DNA of 64,000 nt, taken from NCBI RefSeq assembly GCF_031844705.1, contig NZ_CP134609.1, forward strand, positions 6,696,001 through 6,760,000, given 5' to 3'. The position numbers and the translations under genes are program-made. This stretch comes from Streptomyces sp. ITFR-16 (GTDB lineage: Bacteria; Actinomycetota; Actinomycetes; Streptomycetales; Streptomycetaceae). Below are positions 1-7,351 of this stretch, one piece after another. Position 1 is the stretch's first letter. The number at the start of each line of letters is the position of its first letter. The notes beneath the pieces were generated by a model. That model was not told where the DNA came from, searched no databases, and saw nothing but the letters and a program-made list of their open reading frames with translations.

Positions 1-2
1 CG

Positions 3-152
3 CAGTGGACGCAGCAGGCCCCGCCCCCGCCGCCCGCCCCGCAGGCCTACCCGTCCGCCCCCGCGCCCGCCTGGGGCGCCCCGCAGCACCACGGCGGACA
101 CCACGGCCACTACCGGCAGAAGAGCTTCGGCCGCATGCTCTTCTCCTCCTGA
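3..152 (+). CDS. C-terminal end of an unidentified protein (partial)
   Basis: The window opens inside a gene whose last 49 codons are read in frame 3 and stop at TGA 150-152. The segment is rich in Pro, Ala and Gln, then His/Gly-rich (HHGGHHGHY), and ends in a short basic-hydrophobic tail, KSFGRMLFSS. The codons end in G or C almost throughout, and a 13-bp hairpin follows the stop directly; both support this frame over the alternative frame 2. I do not recognise the family. The tail could be a linker plus short anchor of a larger protein encoded to the left. Confidence 0.6.
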   Translation, partial: QWTQQAPPPPPAPQAYPSAPAPAWGAPQHHGGHHGHYRQKSFGRMLFSS

Positions 153-167
153 GCCACGGCAACGACG

Positions 168-197
168 AAGCCCCGGTCGTCGGAACGACCGGGGCTT
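168..197 (+). terminator. Stem-loop terminator
   Basis: A perfect 13-bp stem (168-180 with 185-197) has a CGGA loop. It lies 15 bases after the stop of the partial gene and just before the 3' end of the oppositely oriented tRNA cluster, so it can serve both directions. There is no U-tract, as is common in streptomycetes. Confidence 0.75.
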
Positions 198-204
198 CGG
201 GTGG

Positions 205-276
205 TGCGCGATACTGGGATTGAACCAGTGACCTCTTCCGTGTCAGGGAAGCGCTCTCCCGCTGAGCTAATCGCGC
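205..276 (-). tRNA. tRNA-Val (GAC)
   Basis: This is a 72-nt cloverleaf on the minus strand. The acceptor stem is GCGCGAT/ATCGCGC, the D-arm GCTC..GAGC, the anticodon loop CTGACAC (anticodon GAC) and the T-arm ACTGG..CCAGT. Positions 202-204 encode a 3' CCA. It is the last of five tRNAs in the minus-strand cluster. Confidence 0.95.
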
Positions 277-299
277 AGGGTGACCCTGCGTGTACTGCG

Positions 300-371
300 T
301 GCGCGATACTGGGATTGAACCAGTGACCTCTTCCGTGTCAGGGAAGCGCTCTCCCGCTGAGCTAATCGCGC
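300..371 (-). tRNA. tRNA-Val (GAC)
   Basis: The 72-nt body is identical to the copy at 205-276, including acceptor stem and GAC anticodon. The CCA is not encoded (297-299 read CGC on the minus strand). Only 23 bases separate it from the copy on its 3' side, which suggests tandem duplication and processing from one transcript. Confidence 0.95.
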
Positions 372-390
372 GGGGGTCCTTGCGGACCGG

Positions 391-462
391 TGGACGATAC
401 TGGGATTGAACCAGTGACCTCTTCCGTGTCAGGGAAGCGCTCTCCCGCTGAGCTAATCGTCC
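391..462 (-). tRNA. tRNA-Val (GAC), variant acceptor stem
   Basis: The D, anticodon and T arms are the same as in the two neighbouring Val-GAC genes. The acceptor stem is GGACGAT/ATCGTCC, with compensating changes on both sides, instead of GCGCGAT/ATCGCGC. The CCA is not encoded. Confidence 0.94.
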
Positions 463-466
463 TTGG

Positions 467-537
467 AGGTGGAGACGGGATTTGAACCCGTGTAGACGGC
501 TTTGCAGGCCGTTGCCTCGCCTCTCGGCCACTCCACC
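467..537 (-). tRNA. tRNA-Cys (GCA)
   Basis: This 71-nt cloverleaf has acceptor stem GGTGGAG/CTCCACC, anticodon loop CTGCAAA (GCA) and the U discriminator expected for tRNA-Cys. CCA is encoded at 464-466. Only four bases separate it from the adjacent tRNA-Val, which implies co-transcription. Confidence 0.95.
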
Positions 538-574
538 AGGGGTGGGAGTTCGGGAAGATCCCCCACCTTCTGCG

Positions 575-647
575 AGCGGACGACCAGGTTCGAACTGGCG
601 ACCTCAACCTTGGCAAGGTTGCGCTCTACCAACTGAGCTACGTCCGC
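575..647 (-). tRNA. tRNA-Gly (GCC)
   Basis: This 73-nt cloverleaf has acceptor stem GCGGACG/CGTCCGC, anticodon loop TTGCCAA (GCC) and a U discriminator. It is the promoter-proximal tRNA of the Gly-Cys-Val-Val-Val cluster. The CCA is not encoded. Confidence 0.95.
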
Positions 648-689
648 TTGTCGGTTCCGGTTCACTTGCGCGTCCCGGCGACGGGTTGA

Positions 690-717
690 ACTCTAGCGGA
701 TTCCCGGGCCAGTACAA
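690..717 (-). promoter_or_regulatory. Promoter of the tRNA cluster
   Basis: On the minus strand, TTGTAC (712-717) and TAGAGT (690-695) are separated by 16 bases. They lie about 43 bases before the first nucleotide of tRNA-Gly. The -10 box fits the streptomycete vegetative (HrdB-type) consensus. This is inferred from sequence only. Confidence 0.5.
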
Positions 718-792
718 AAACGCGTTTGCGCAGCGTGCTGCGGTGCGCCCGCCCCGGCGCAGGTCACCGCGCACCGCTCTAGACTCACGGAC

Positions 793-1848
793 GTGCACGA
801 CCTCGCTCCAATGGCCCGCTTCGGCGGCCTCGTCGCCTTCGATCTGCAGGATGTGACCAGTGATCCCGCAGCTCTCGACTCGTCCGGTTTCTGGGCGGTA
901 TCAGCCGATTTCGAGGGCCGGCTCGTCTGCGCCCGCTTCGCCACCGTACGGACCGCCGCCGTGCCCGCCCCGGTGCGGGGTGCCTGGCGCGGTCCCGCGG
1001 CGGGCGACTGGAGCTCCTCGCTCGACCGCGCCGCGTACACGGCGGGCGTCCGGCGCATCCGGGAGTACATCGCGACCGGCGAGGTCTATCAGGCCAACCT
1101 CTGCCGGGTGATGACGGCTCCGCTGCCCGACCCGGCCGCCGCCGACGTCGACGCGCTCACCGCGCTGCTGGCGCGGGGCAACCCGGCCCCGTACGCAGGA
1201 ACGATCCGCCTCCCCGCGCACGGCGTGGAGATCGCGACCGCGTCGCCGGAGCTGTTCCTGCGCAGGGACGGCCGTACGGTCGAGTCCGGGCCGATCAAGG
1301 GGACCGGCCGCACCGAGGCCGATCTGCTGGAGAAGGACCACGCCGAGAACGTGATGATCGTCGACCTGGTCCGCAACGACCTGGGCCGGGTCTGCGCCAC
1401 CGGATCGGTCACCGTGCCCGACCTCTGCGCCGTCGAGAAGCACCCCGGCCTCGTCCACCTCGTCTCCACCGTGCGGGGCCGGCTCGCCGACGTGGCCGGC
1501 TGGCCGGAACTCCTTGCCGCCGCCTTCCCGCCCGGCTCGGTCACCGGCGCCCCCAAGTCCAGTGCGCTGCGGATCATCGAGGAGCTGGAGACCGCCCCGC
1601 GCGGCCCGTACTGCGGAGGCATCGGCTGGGTGGACGCCGACCGCGCCACCGCCTCCCTCGCCGTCGGCATCCGCACCTTCTGGACCGACCGCACCGGCGA
1701 CGCACCGGTCCTGCGCTTCGGCACCGGGGCCGGCATCACCTGGGGCTCCGACCCGGAACGCGAATGGGACGAGACCGAGCTGAAGGCGGCCAGGCTGCTC
1801 GCTGTAGCGTCGGGCGCATACGAAGCAACCGGAAGGACCGCACCATGA
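793..1848 (+). CDS. pabB: Aminodeoxychorismate synthase component I-like chorismate-binding enzyme
   Basis: This 351-aa chorismate-binding protein predicted to form 4-amino-4-deoxychorismate from chorismate and glutamine-derived ammonia, for p-aminobenzoate and folate. PIKGT at residues 167-171 carries the lysine typical of aminodeoxychorismate synthases, where anthranilate synthases have alanine. The C-terminal PPGSVTGAPK and GGIGW blocks complete the family core. The protein is about 100 residues shorter than classical PabB and lacks most of the N-terminal subdomain, as in other actinobacterial homologues. The stop overlaps the next gene (ATGA), consistent with coupled synthesis and cleavage of the same intermediate. 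The GTG start has no Shine-Dalgarno sequence; a TAGACT box ends 7 bases upstream, so the mRNA may be leaderless. Confidence 0.85.
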   Translation: MHDLAPMARFGGLVAFDLQDVTSDPAALDSSGFWAVSADFEGRLVCARFATVRTAAVPAPVRGAWRGPAAGDWSSSLDRAAYTAGVRRIREYIATGEVYQANLCRVMTAPLPDPAAADVDALTALLARGNPAPYAGTIRLPAHGVEIATASPELFLRRDGRTVESGPIKGTGRTEADLLEKDHAENVMIVDLVRNDLGRVCATGSVTVPDLCAVEKHPGLVHLVSTVRGRLADVAGWPELLAAAFPPGSVTGAPKSSALRIIEELETAPRGPYCGGIGWVDADRATASLAVGIRTFWTDRTGDAPVLRFGTGAGITWGSDPEREWDETELKAARLLAVASGAYEATGRTAP

Positions 1849-2666
1849 GGATCTGGGTCAACGGCGCACTGCGCGGTGCCGATGACGCCCGGGTGTCCGT
1901 GCTCGACCACGGGCTCACCGTCGGCGACGGCATCTTCGAGACGGTCAGGACCATCGACGGCAGGCCCTTCGCGCTCACCCGCCACCTCGACCGGCTGACC
2001 CGCTCCGCCCGGGGCCTCGGCCTGCCCGCGCCCGACCTCGACGAGGTCCGCCGCGCCTGCGCCGCCGTCATCGAGGCCAACCCGGCCGCCCTGGGCAGGC
2101 TCCGCATCACCTACACCGGCGGCATCTCCCCGCTCGGCTCCGACCGGGGCGACGCAGGCCCCGGCCTGGTCGTCGCCCTCGGCGAGGTGGCGCGCAGGCC
2201 GGACACCACGGCGGTCGTCACCGTCCCCTGGACGCGCAACGAACGCGGCGCGCTCACCGGGCTCAAGACCACCTCGTACGCCGAGAACGTCGTCGCGCTC
2301 GCCCGCGCCCACGAGCAGGGCGCCTCCGAGGCGCTCTTCGCCAACACCGTCGGCCGGCTCTGCGAGGGCACCGGCTCCAATGTCTTCGTCGTCCTCGACG
2401 GACAGCTCCTCACCCCGCCGGTCGCCTCCGGCTGTCTGGCCGGGATCACCCGGGCGCTGGCCGTGGAGTGGACCGGGGCTCAGGAGGCGGACCTGCCGTT
2501 CGACGTGCTGGACCTGGCCGAGGAGATCTTCCTGACCTCCACCCTCCGGGACGTCCAGGCCGTCCACCGGGTCGACGACCGCGAGCTGCCCGGCGCCCCC
2601 GGACCCGTGACCGCCAAGGCGATGCGGATCTTCGACGAGCGGGCCGGGAACGACCTCGACCCGTGA
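1845..2666 (+). CDS. pabC: 4-amino-4-deoxychorismate lyase (class IV aminotransferase fold)
   Basis: This 273-aa PLP enzyme of the class IV aminotransferase family predicted to split aminodeoxychorismate into p-aminobenzoate and pyruvate. The DHGLTVGDGIFET block lies near residues 21-33, the likely Schiff-base lysine is K141 (GLKTTSY), and NTVGRLCEGTGSN and a PPVASGCLAGI block follow, all typical of the PabC/branched-chain aminotransferase group. The ATG overlaps the stop of the upstream chorismate-binding gene and a GGAAGGA ribosome site sits 7 bases before it. The pairing with that gene supports PabC over a D-amino-acid or branched-chain aminotransferase, though family membership alone does not exclude these. 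Confidence 0.85.
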   Translation: MRIWVNGALRGADDARVSVLDHGLTVGDGIFETVRTIDGRPFALTRHLDRLTRSARGLGLPAPDLDEVRRACAAVIEANPAALGRLRITYTGGISPLGSDRGDAGPGLVVALGEVARRPDTTAVVTVPWTRNERGALTGLKTTSYAENVVALARAHEQGASEALFANTVGRLCEGTGSNVFVVLDGQLLTPPVASGCLAGITRALAVEWTGAQEADLPFDVLDLAEEIFLTSTLRDVQAVHRVDDRELPGAPGPVTAKAMRIFDERAGNDLDP

Positions 2667-2705
2667 CCGGGACGCCCGCCGGCCGGTCCGGCGCGGCAAA
2701 AACGG

Positions 2706-2734
2706 ATGACGGCTTCCCGGTCGGGGGATAGAAA
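2706..2734 (+). promoter_or_regulatory. Promoter of the GNAT gene
   Basis: ATGACG (2706-2711) and TAGAAA (2729-2734) have a 17-base spacer. The predicted start point falls at about 2741, next to the ATG at 2742, and no ribosome site is visible, so the message would be leaderless. Confidence 0.4.
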
Positions 2735-2741
2735 TCCTCTG

Positions 2742-3578
2742 ATGACCACGACACTCCGGCCGTCCGGGCCGATCCAGTCAGGCGCCGACGGCGCACAGCG
2801 GCGCGCGTACGACGTGTGCGACAACGGCCGGCCCGTCGGCTCCATCGAGCTCGCCGTCGAGCCGGGCGCGGGCGGCGCGACGGGCCTGCTGCACTCCCTG
2901 CGGATCGACGAACCCGTCCGCAGGCGCGGCAGGGGCACCATCGCCGCCCTGGCCGCCGAGGAGGTCCTGCGCGGCTGGGGCTGTACCCAGGTGTGCGCGG
3001 AGGTCGGCGCGGACGACGTCGCGGGACAGCGGCTGACCGCCGCACTCGGCTACACCGAGCGCAGCAGGAACATGGTCAAGACCCTGCCCGGCGGGCCCCC
3101 GCCCCCGGCCGACGGGCTCACCGCGCGGCCGATGACGCCCGAGGAGTTCGCGCGCTGGGAGGAGGGGGCGATCTCCGCGTACGCGGAGAGCCTGGTCAGC
3201 CGGGGCGCCCCGGCTGCGTCGGCGCTGCGGGCCGCCCGCGCCTCCCACTCCCGCCATCTCCCGGACGGTCTCGCCACCGAGGGAGCGAGGCTGGAGTACC
3301 TGCTCCACGAGGGCGAGACGGTCGGATACGTCTGGGTGGCGCGCTTCGAGATGCACCCCGGCCTGACGGTCGGCTACGTGTTCGACGTCGAGGTGCACGA
3401 GCGGTTCCGGGGCCGGGGGTACGGGCGGGCGCTGATGCTCCGGGCCGAGCGGATCGCCCTGGACGCGGGCGAGGAGAGGATCGGCCTGCACGTCGTCACG
3501 GCCAACACTCCGGCGCTGCGGCTGTACGAGTCGCTGGGCTATGTGCCGACCCGGTACAACCTGGCCAAACCGCTGTAG
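2742..3578 (+). CDS. Tandem GNAT acetyltransferase
   Basis: This 278-aa protein has two GNAT folds. The first covers about residues 30-110 (VRRRGRGTIAALAAEE as an acetyl-CoA-binding A motif, then a degenerate ALGY). The second covers about 120-278 (FDVEVHERFRGRGYGRALM as the A motif and ANTPALRLYESLGY as the B motif). It should transfer an acyl group from acyl-CoA to an amine; the substrate cannot be read from sequence. An in-frame ATG at 2706 is rejected because the -35-like element lies there and no ribosome site precedes it. The gene is convergent with the DsbA-like gene, 21 bases from its end, with a short GC hairpin between. Confidence 0.8.
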   Translation: MTTTLRPSGPIQSGADGAQRRAYDVCDNGRPVGSIELAVEPGAGGATGLLHSLRIDEPVRRRGRGTIAALAAEEVLRGWGCTQVCAEVGADDVAGQRLTAALGYTERSRNMVKTLPGGPPPPADGLTARPMTPEEFARWEEGAISAYAESLVSRGAPAASALRAARASHSRHLPDGLATEGARLEYLLHEGETVGYVWVARFEMHPGLTVGYVFDVEVHERFRGRGYGRALMLRAERIALDAGEERIGLHVVTANTPALRLYESLGYVPTRYNLAKPL

Positions 3579-3599
3579 CGGGCCCGCCCCGCCCGGGGC

Positions 3600-4115
3600 T
3601 CAGGCCTGTGCCGCGAGCAGCCGGTCGGCGATCTCCTCGATCCGCTCCCGCAGCCCCTCCTGGCTCTTCCCGCCGTCGAGAAGCTCACCGCCGATCACAT
3701 ACGTCGGCGTGCCCGTGACCCCGATCGCCTTGCCCTCGGCCTGGTCGGCGTCGACGATCAGCAGGTGCCGGCCGTCGATCAGGGCGGTGTCGAACTCCTC
3801 GGCGTCCAGCCCCAGTTCCCGGGCCGCCTCGATCAGCAGCGGCTCACCGGTGCGGGCCAGCTCCTCGGTACGGGCGAGGACCGCTTCGATGTACGGCCAG
3901 TCGCCGCCCTGCGCCGCCGCCTCCTCGGCCGCCTGCGCCGCCGCGTACGCGTGCTTGTGCTTCTCCAGCGGGAAGTGCCGCAGCCGGATGTCGAGCCGGT
4001 CGCCGTACCGGGCCCGCAGGGCGTGCACGTCGTCGAGGGCCCGGTGGCAGTCGGGGCACTGGAGCTCGCACCAGAGGTCGAGGACGACCGGCGCTGCGGA
4101 GGTGGAATCGCTCAT
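3600..4115 (-). CDS. DsbA-family thioredoxin-fold oxidoreductase
   Basis: This 171-aa thioredoxin-fold protein has a C20-P-D-C23 active site preceded by Trp-Cys-Glu-Leu-Gln, a helical insert (about 60-120) and the cis-proline loop GVTGTPTYVIGG. This is the DsbA/FrnE-like layout. No signal peptide or membrane anchor is visible, so it is predicted to be cytoplasmic and to reduce or isomerise disulfides or handle glutathione/mycothiol-type adducts; the partner is unknown. The ATG at 4115 fits the family's N-terminus better than the longer in-frame extension. Confidence 0.8.
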   Translation of the reverse strand: MSDSTSAAPVVLDLWCELQCPDCHRALDDVHALRARYGDRLDIRLRHFPLEKHKHAYAAAQAAEEAAAQGGDWPYIEAVLARTEELARTGEPLLIEAARELGLDAEEFDTALIDGRHLLIVDADQAEGKAIGVTGTPTYVIGGELLDGGKSQEGLRERIEEIADRLLAAQA

Positions 4116-4293
4116 GGGACCAGTCTCGCAGGGCGCGCGGGAGGGCATCGACCGGCACCGGTCCGACGCCCCACCCGGCACCTGGGGAGGACCCCGGCCC
4201 TGAAATGTCCCTGATCCGGGCCCGGGGCATGGCCGCCCGCCCCGTCACCGGTGCAGGATGGAAGGGACGTTTCCCCTGCGCCTGGAGGCACCG

Positions 4294-4749
4294 ATGCTGG
4301 CCGAGACCATTTGTTCCGCGGTGTCCGCGGCGGGCCTGGGCATCGCCGCCGTCACCGCGTACCGCAAGCGGTTCCTCACCGCGACCCGGATCGCCGCCTA
4401 CTCATTGGTCCCGGTCGGCCTGGTGCTGACCGGTGTCGTGAAGTGGGTGTCGGACATCGCCTTCAAGCCGAGCGTCTGGCTGGGCTTCGGGCTGCTGGGG
4501 GTGGCCTGGCTGCTGTTCATGACCACCCGCGCGATCGAACGCAGGGGCGGGGGGACCCGCAAGGAGCGCAAGGCGGCCGCCCGCGCCGCGCAGGGCGAGG
4601 CCGTGGCTCCCGCCGCGTCCGCCCCGTCGCTGGGAGCCGGCGTTCCCGCCGCGCAGCCCCGCCGGAAGCCGAAGAAGCAGGGCGCGCCGGCGTCGTCCGG
4701 CGACGACTTCAGCGACATCGAGGCCATCTTGAAGAAGCACGGCATCTGA
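4294..4749 (+). CDS. Small membrane protein with conserved DDFSDIEAILKKHGI tail
   Basis: This 151-aa protein has three hydrophobic segments at about residues 4-17, 30-47 and 57-77, followed by a basic/Ala-rich cytoplasmic stretch (RKERKAAARAA) and an acidic-amphipathic end, DDFSDIEAILKKHGI. Streptomycete genomes carry such proteins, sometimes loosely labelled cellulose synthase, but no glycosyltransferase motif is present here and I assign no function. The ATG at 4294 is chosen because GGAGG lies 5 bases upstream; the ATG at 4258 has no such site. Confidence 0.75.
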   Translation: MLAETICSAVSAAGLGIAAVTAYRKRFLTATRIAAYSLVPVGLVLTGVVKWVSDIAFKPSVWLGFGLLGVAWLLFMTTRAIERRGGGTRKERKAAARAAQGEAVAPAASAPSLGAGVPAAQPRRKPKKQGAPASSGDDFSDIEAILKKHGI

Positions 4750-4801
4750 CGGCCGCAGACCCTGCCCGCCGCCCACGGCGGGCAGGGGACTCCCGGTGCT
4801 G

Positions 4802-4813
4802 TGAATCGATTCA
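4802..4813. promoter_or_regulatory. Putative LacI-family operator (perfect palindrome)
   Basis: TGAATCGATTCA is a perfect 12-bp palindrome with the central CG of LacI/GalR operators. It lies 11 bases upstream of the -35 box of the LacI gene promoter. Autoregulation is inferred. Confidence 0.5.
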
Positions 4814-4823
4814 GCCACGGTCC

Positions 4824-4853
4824 TTGACGGTGTTCGGTGGCCGGGGCTAGCGT
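4824..4853 (+). promoter_or_regulatory. Promoter of the LacI-family gene
   Basis: TTGACG (4824-4829) and TAGCGT (4848-4853) have an 18-base spacer, both close to the vegetative consensus. Transcription should start near 4860, between two operator-like palindromes. Confidence 0.65.
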
Positions 4854-4864
4854 CCCGACCGCAT

Positions 4865-4876
4865 TGAAACAATTCA
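4865..4876. promoter_or_regulatory. Second, imperfect LacI-type operator
   Basis: TGAAACAATTCA keeps the TGAA/TTCA ends of the palindrome at 4802-4813 but differs in the centre. It sits just downstream of the predicted start point, a position suited to repression by looping with the upstream site. Confidence 0.4.
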
Positions 4877-4928
4877 TTCACCCCCGCCCGTGCGATCACG
4901 CCGTCCGTACGATGTGGGGTGACGCCGC

Positions 4929-5987
4929 TTGACGAGTGCGGCCAAGGGCACCAGTGGGGCAGGACAAGTGGCGCGTGTGGCAGGCATCAAGGATGTGGCG
5001 CGGCAGGCCGGCGTCTCCGTGGGCACGGTCTCCAATGTGATCAACCGGCCCGAGGCCGTGCTGCCCGAGACGCGCGCCCGGGTGCTGGCGGCCATCGAGG
5101 AGCTCGGCTACGTCCGCAGCGAGTCCGCCCGGCAGCTCAGGGCCGGCCGCAGCCGCATCATGGCCCTGCTCGTCCTGGACATGGGCAACCCCTTCTTCGT
5201 GGACGTGGCCCGGGGCGCCGAGCGCGCCGCCCGGCAGGCCGGCCTCGGCGTCATGGTCTGCAACAGCGGCCAGAGCCCCGCGGAGGAGGCCGAATACCTC
5301 GGCCTCTTCGCGGAGCAGCGCGTGTGCGGCGTCCTGGTCACCCCCGCCGATGCCACCGGCCGCAACCTCGACTCCTTCAGCCGCCACCGCATCCCCTACG
5401 TCCTGGTCGACCGGGTGGCCTCCGGCACCGGCACCTGCGCGGTCTCCGTCGACGACGTGCGCGGCGGCGCCCTGGCCGTCGGCCATCTGATCTCGGCCGG
5501 CCACCGCTCGGTGGCCTACGTCAGCGGACCCGGTGACCTGCACCAGATCAGGGACCGCCGGGAGGGTGCGCTGTCGGCCCTCGCCGAGGCAGGACTGGCC
5601 CCGGACGCCCTCGTGGAGATCCCCTCCGACCGCCTGGACGTGGCGGCCGGCCGGGACGCCGGGGCCCGGCTGCTCGGCCTCGTCCCCCGCCCCACGGCCG
5701 TGTTCTGCGCCAACGACCTGCTCGCCCTGGGGGTCCTCCAGGCGCTGTACGCGGCAGGCGTGCGCGTGCCGCACGACATCGCCATCGTCGGGTACGACGA
5801 CATCGAGTTCGCCGCTGCCGCCGCCGTCCCGCTCACCTCGGTCCGCCAGCCCGCCGTGGTGATGGGCCGGATGGCCGCCGAACTCCTGCTGGAGGAGGCC
5901 GACGACGAGGACGGCCACCACGAGCACCGCAGTGTGGTGCTCCAGCCGGAACTCGTCGTGCGCGCCTCCAGCTCCACGCCCCGCTGA
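4929..5987 (+). CDS. LacI/GalR-family transcriptional regulator
   Basis: This 352-aa regulator has a helix-turn-helix at about residues 19-40 (IKDVARQAGVSVGTVSNVIN), the hinge helix (ARQLRAGRS) and a periplasmic-binding-protein-like effector domain ending VGYDDIEFAAAAAVPLTSVRQP. The ligand is probably a sugar. The gene immediately downstream encodes a carbohydrate esterase, so control of that gene and of itself through the two palindromes is likely. The TTG start at 4929 has a GGGGTGA ribosome site 6 bases away; a GTG at 4968 would give a protein starting closer to the HTH and cannot be excluded. Confidence 0.88.
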   Translation: MTSAAKGTSGAGQVARVAGIKDVARQAGVSVGTVSNVINRPEAVLPETRARVLAAIEELGYVRSESARQLRAGRSRIMALLVLDMGNPFFVDVARGAERAARQAGLGVMVCNSGQSPAEEAEYLGLFAEQRVCGVLVTPADATGRNLDSFSRHRIPYVLVDRVASGTGTCAVSVDDVRGGALAVGHLISAGHRSVAYVSGPGDLHQIRDRREGALSALAEAGLAPDALVEIPSDRLDVAAGRDAGARLLGLVPRPTAVFCANDLLALGVLQALYAAGVRVPHDIAIVGYDDIEFAAAAAVPLTSVRQPAVVMGRMAAELLLEEADDEDGHHEHRSVVLQPELVVRASSSTPR

Positions 5988-6064
5988 GGCCCCGCCCCTC
6001 GCTTCCTGCCCCGTCCCTCTCCTCCCCGTACCGTCGCCTTCCGCATGCCCGAAACGGAGATGCC

Positions 6065-7036
6065 GTGTCCCTGTTCGACCTGCCCCTGGATCAACTCCGC
6101 GCCTACCGCCCCGAGCCCGCCGAGCCGGAGGACTTCGACGCCTTCTGGCGGCGCACCCTCGACGAGGCCTCCGCCCACCCGCTCGATGCCGAATTCCTGC
6201 CGTACGACGCCGCGTTGAGCGCGGTCGACTCCTACGACGTGTCGTTCGCCGGCTGGGGCGGACACCGCATACGCGCCTGGCTGAACGTGCCCGCCGGCGC
6301 CGAGGGCCCCCTGCCCACCGTCGTCCACTACCTCGGCTACGGCGGCGGACGCGGACTGCCGCACGACCATCTGGTGTGGCCCGCCGCCGGCTGGGCCACC
6401 CTGCTCGTGGACACCCGGGGCCAGGGCGCCGTCAACCACCACTCGGCGGGCGCCACCCCCGACCCCTGCGGCGGGGGCAACCCGCAGTCGCCCGGCTTCA
6501 TGACGCAGGGCATCCTCGACCCCGACACGTACTACTACCGCCGGGTGTTCACCGACGCGGTGCGTGCCGTCGAGGTCGCCCGTGCCCACCCTTCCGTCGA
6601 CCCCGCGCGCATCGTCGTCCACGGTGCCAGCCAGGGCGGCGGCATCGCCCAGGCGGTGGCCGGGCTCAGCCCGCATGTGACCGCCGCGCTCGTCGACGTA
6701 CCGTTCCTGACGCACTTCCGGCGGGCGGTCGAGATCACCGACAAGGACCCCTACCAGGAGATCGTCCACTTCCTGGCCACCCAGCACGGCGTCGCCGACC
6801 GGGCGTTCCGCACCCTGTCGTACTTCGACGGCGTCAGCTTCGCCGCGCGGGCGACCGTGCCGGCGCTCTACTCGGTGGCCCTCATGGACCTCGTCTGCCC
6901 GCCCTCCACGGTCTTCGCCGCCTACAACCACTGGGCGGGGCCCAAGGAGATCGAGGTCTACCCCTGGAACGGCCACGAGGGCGGGGCCTCGGCCCACCGC
7001 GCGGTGCAGCTGCGCATGCTGCGCGAGCTGGGCTGA
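6065..7036 (+). CDS. Acetylxylan esterase / cephalosporin-C deacetylase (CE7)
   Basis: This 323-aa alpha/beta hydrolase of carbohydrate esterase family 7 is predicted to remove acetyl groups from short xylo-oligosaccharides (and cephalosporin C). The oxyanion region HYLGYGGGRG, DTRGQG at about 116-121, the nucleophile S189 in GASQGGG, D275 and H304 (GHEGG) form a complete triad. There is no signal peptide, so it is cytoplasmic and acts on imported oligosaccharides. The gene follows the LacI-type regulator by 77 bases on the same strand; co-regulation is inferred. No separate operator was seen in that gap. Confidence 0.88.
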   Translation: MSLFDLPLDQLRAYRPEPAEPEDFDAFWRRTLDEASAHPLDAEFLPYDAALSAVDSYDVSFAGWGGHRIRAWLNVPAGAEGPLPTVVHYLGYGGGRGLPHDHLVWPAAGWATLLVDTRGQGAVNHHSAGATPDPCGGGNPQSPGFMTQGILDPDTYYYRRVFTDAVRAVEVARAHPSVDPARIVVHGASQGGGIAQAVAGLSPHVTAALVDVPFLTHFRRAVEITDKDPYQEIVHFLATQHGVADRAFRTLSYFDGVSFAARATVPALYSVALMDLVCPPSTVFAAYNHWAGPKEIEVYPWNGHEGGASAHRAVQLRMLRELG

Positions 7037-7191
7037 ACCGCCGGGCGGCGCGGGGGCGGACGCGGTCCGAAAATGTGCCGGGCCATCGGACGCCGGAGCG
7101 ATTTCCGGCCACCCCGTGAGGGGTGAACTCCCCTCATGAAAAGGCGTGTTGGTCGCGAGCACGGGTCCGGCTGCGTCATGATCGTCCCGAG

Positions 7192-7347
7192 ATGGTGGAC
7201 ACCTCCCGGGGCGATGCCCCCGCACCCCCTGCCGAAGAGCCGCGCGGCTGCCTCTTCGCGCTGTCCCAGCCGCCCCTGATGATCTTCCTCACGGTCGTCG
7301 GCAGCCTGCTGCTGATGGCCGCGTTGCACGATCTCTTCGTGCTGTGA
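7192..7347 (+). CDS. Small single-pass membrane protein
   Basis: This 51-aa protein has a Pro/Asp/Glu-rich N-terminus and one strong transmembrane helix at about residues 27-46 (PLMIFLTVVGSLLLMAALHD). It ends four bases before the stop of the convergent CGNR gene. Codon use is typical of the genome, which supports coding, but no family or function is recognised. The in-frame start at 7123 lies in a poorly coding stretch, so the ATG at 7192 is preferred. Confidence 0.6.
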   Translation: MVDTSRGDAPAPPAEEPRGCLFALSQPPLMIFLTVVGSLLLMAALHDLFVL

Positions 7348-7351
7348 GCGG

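Noticed and set aside
4896..5927. A long minus-strand frame across the LacI gene
   Set aside because: The + strand frame encodes a complete LacI protein; the other is Gly/Val/Asp-rich shadow.
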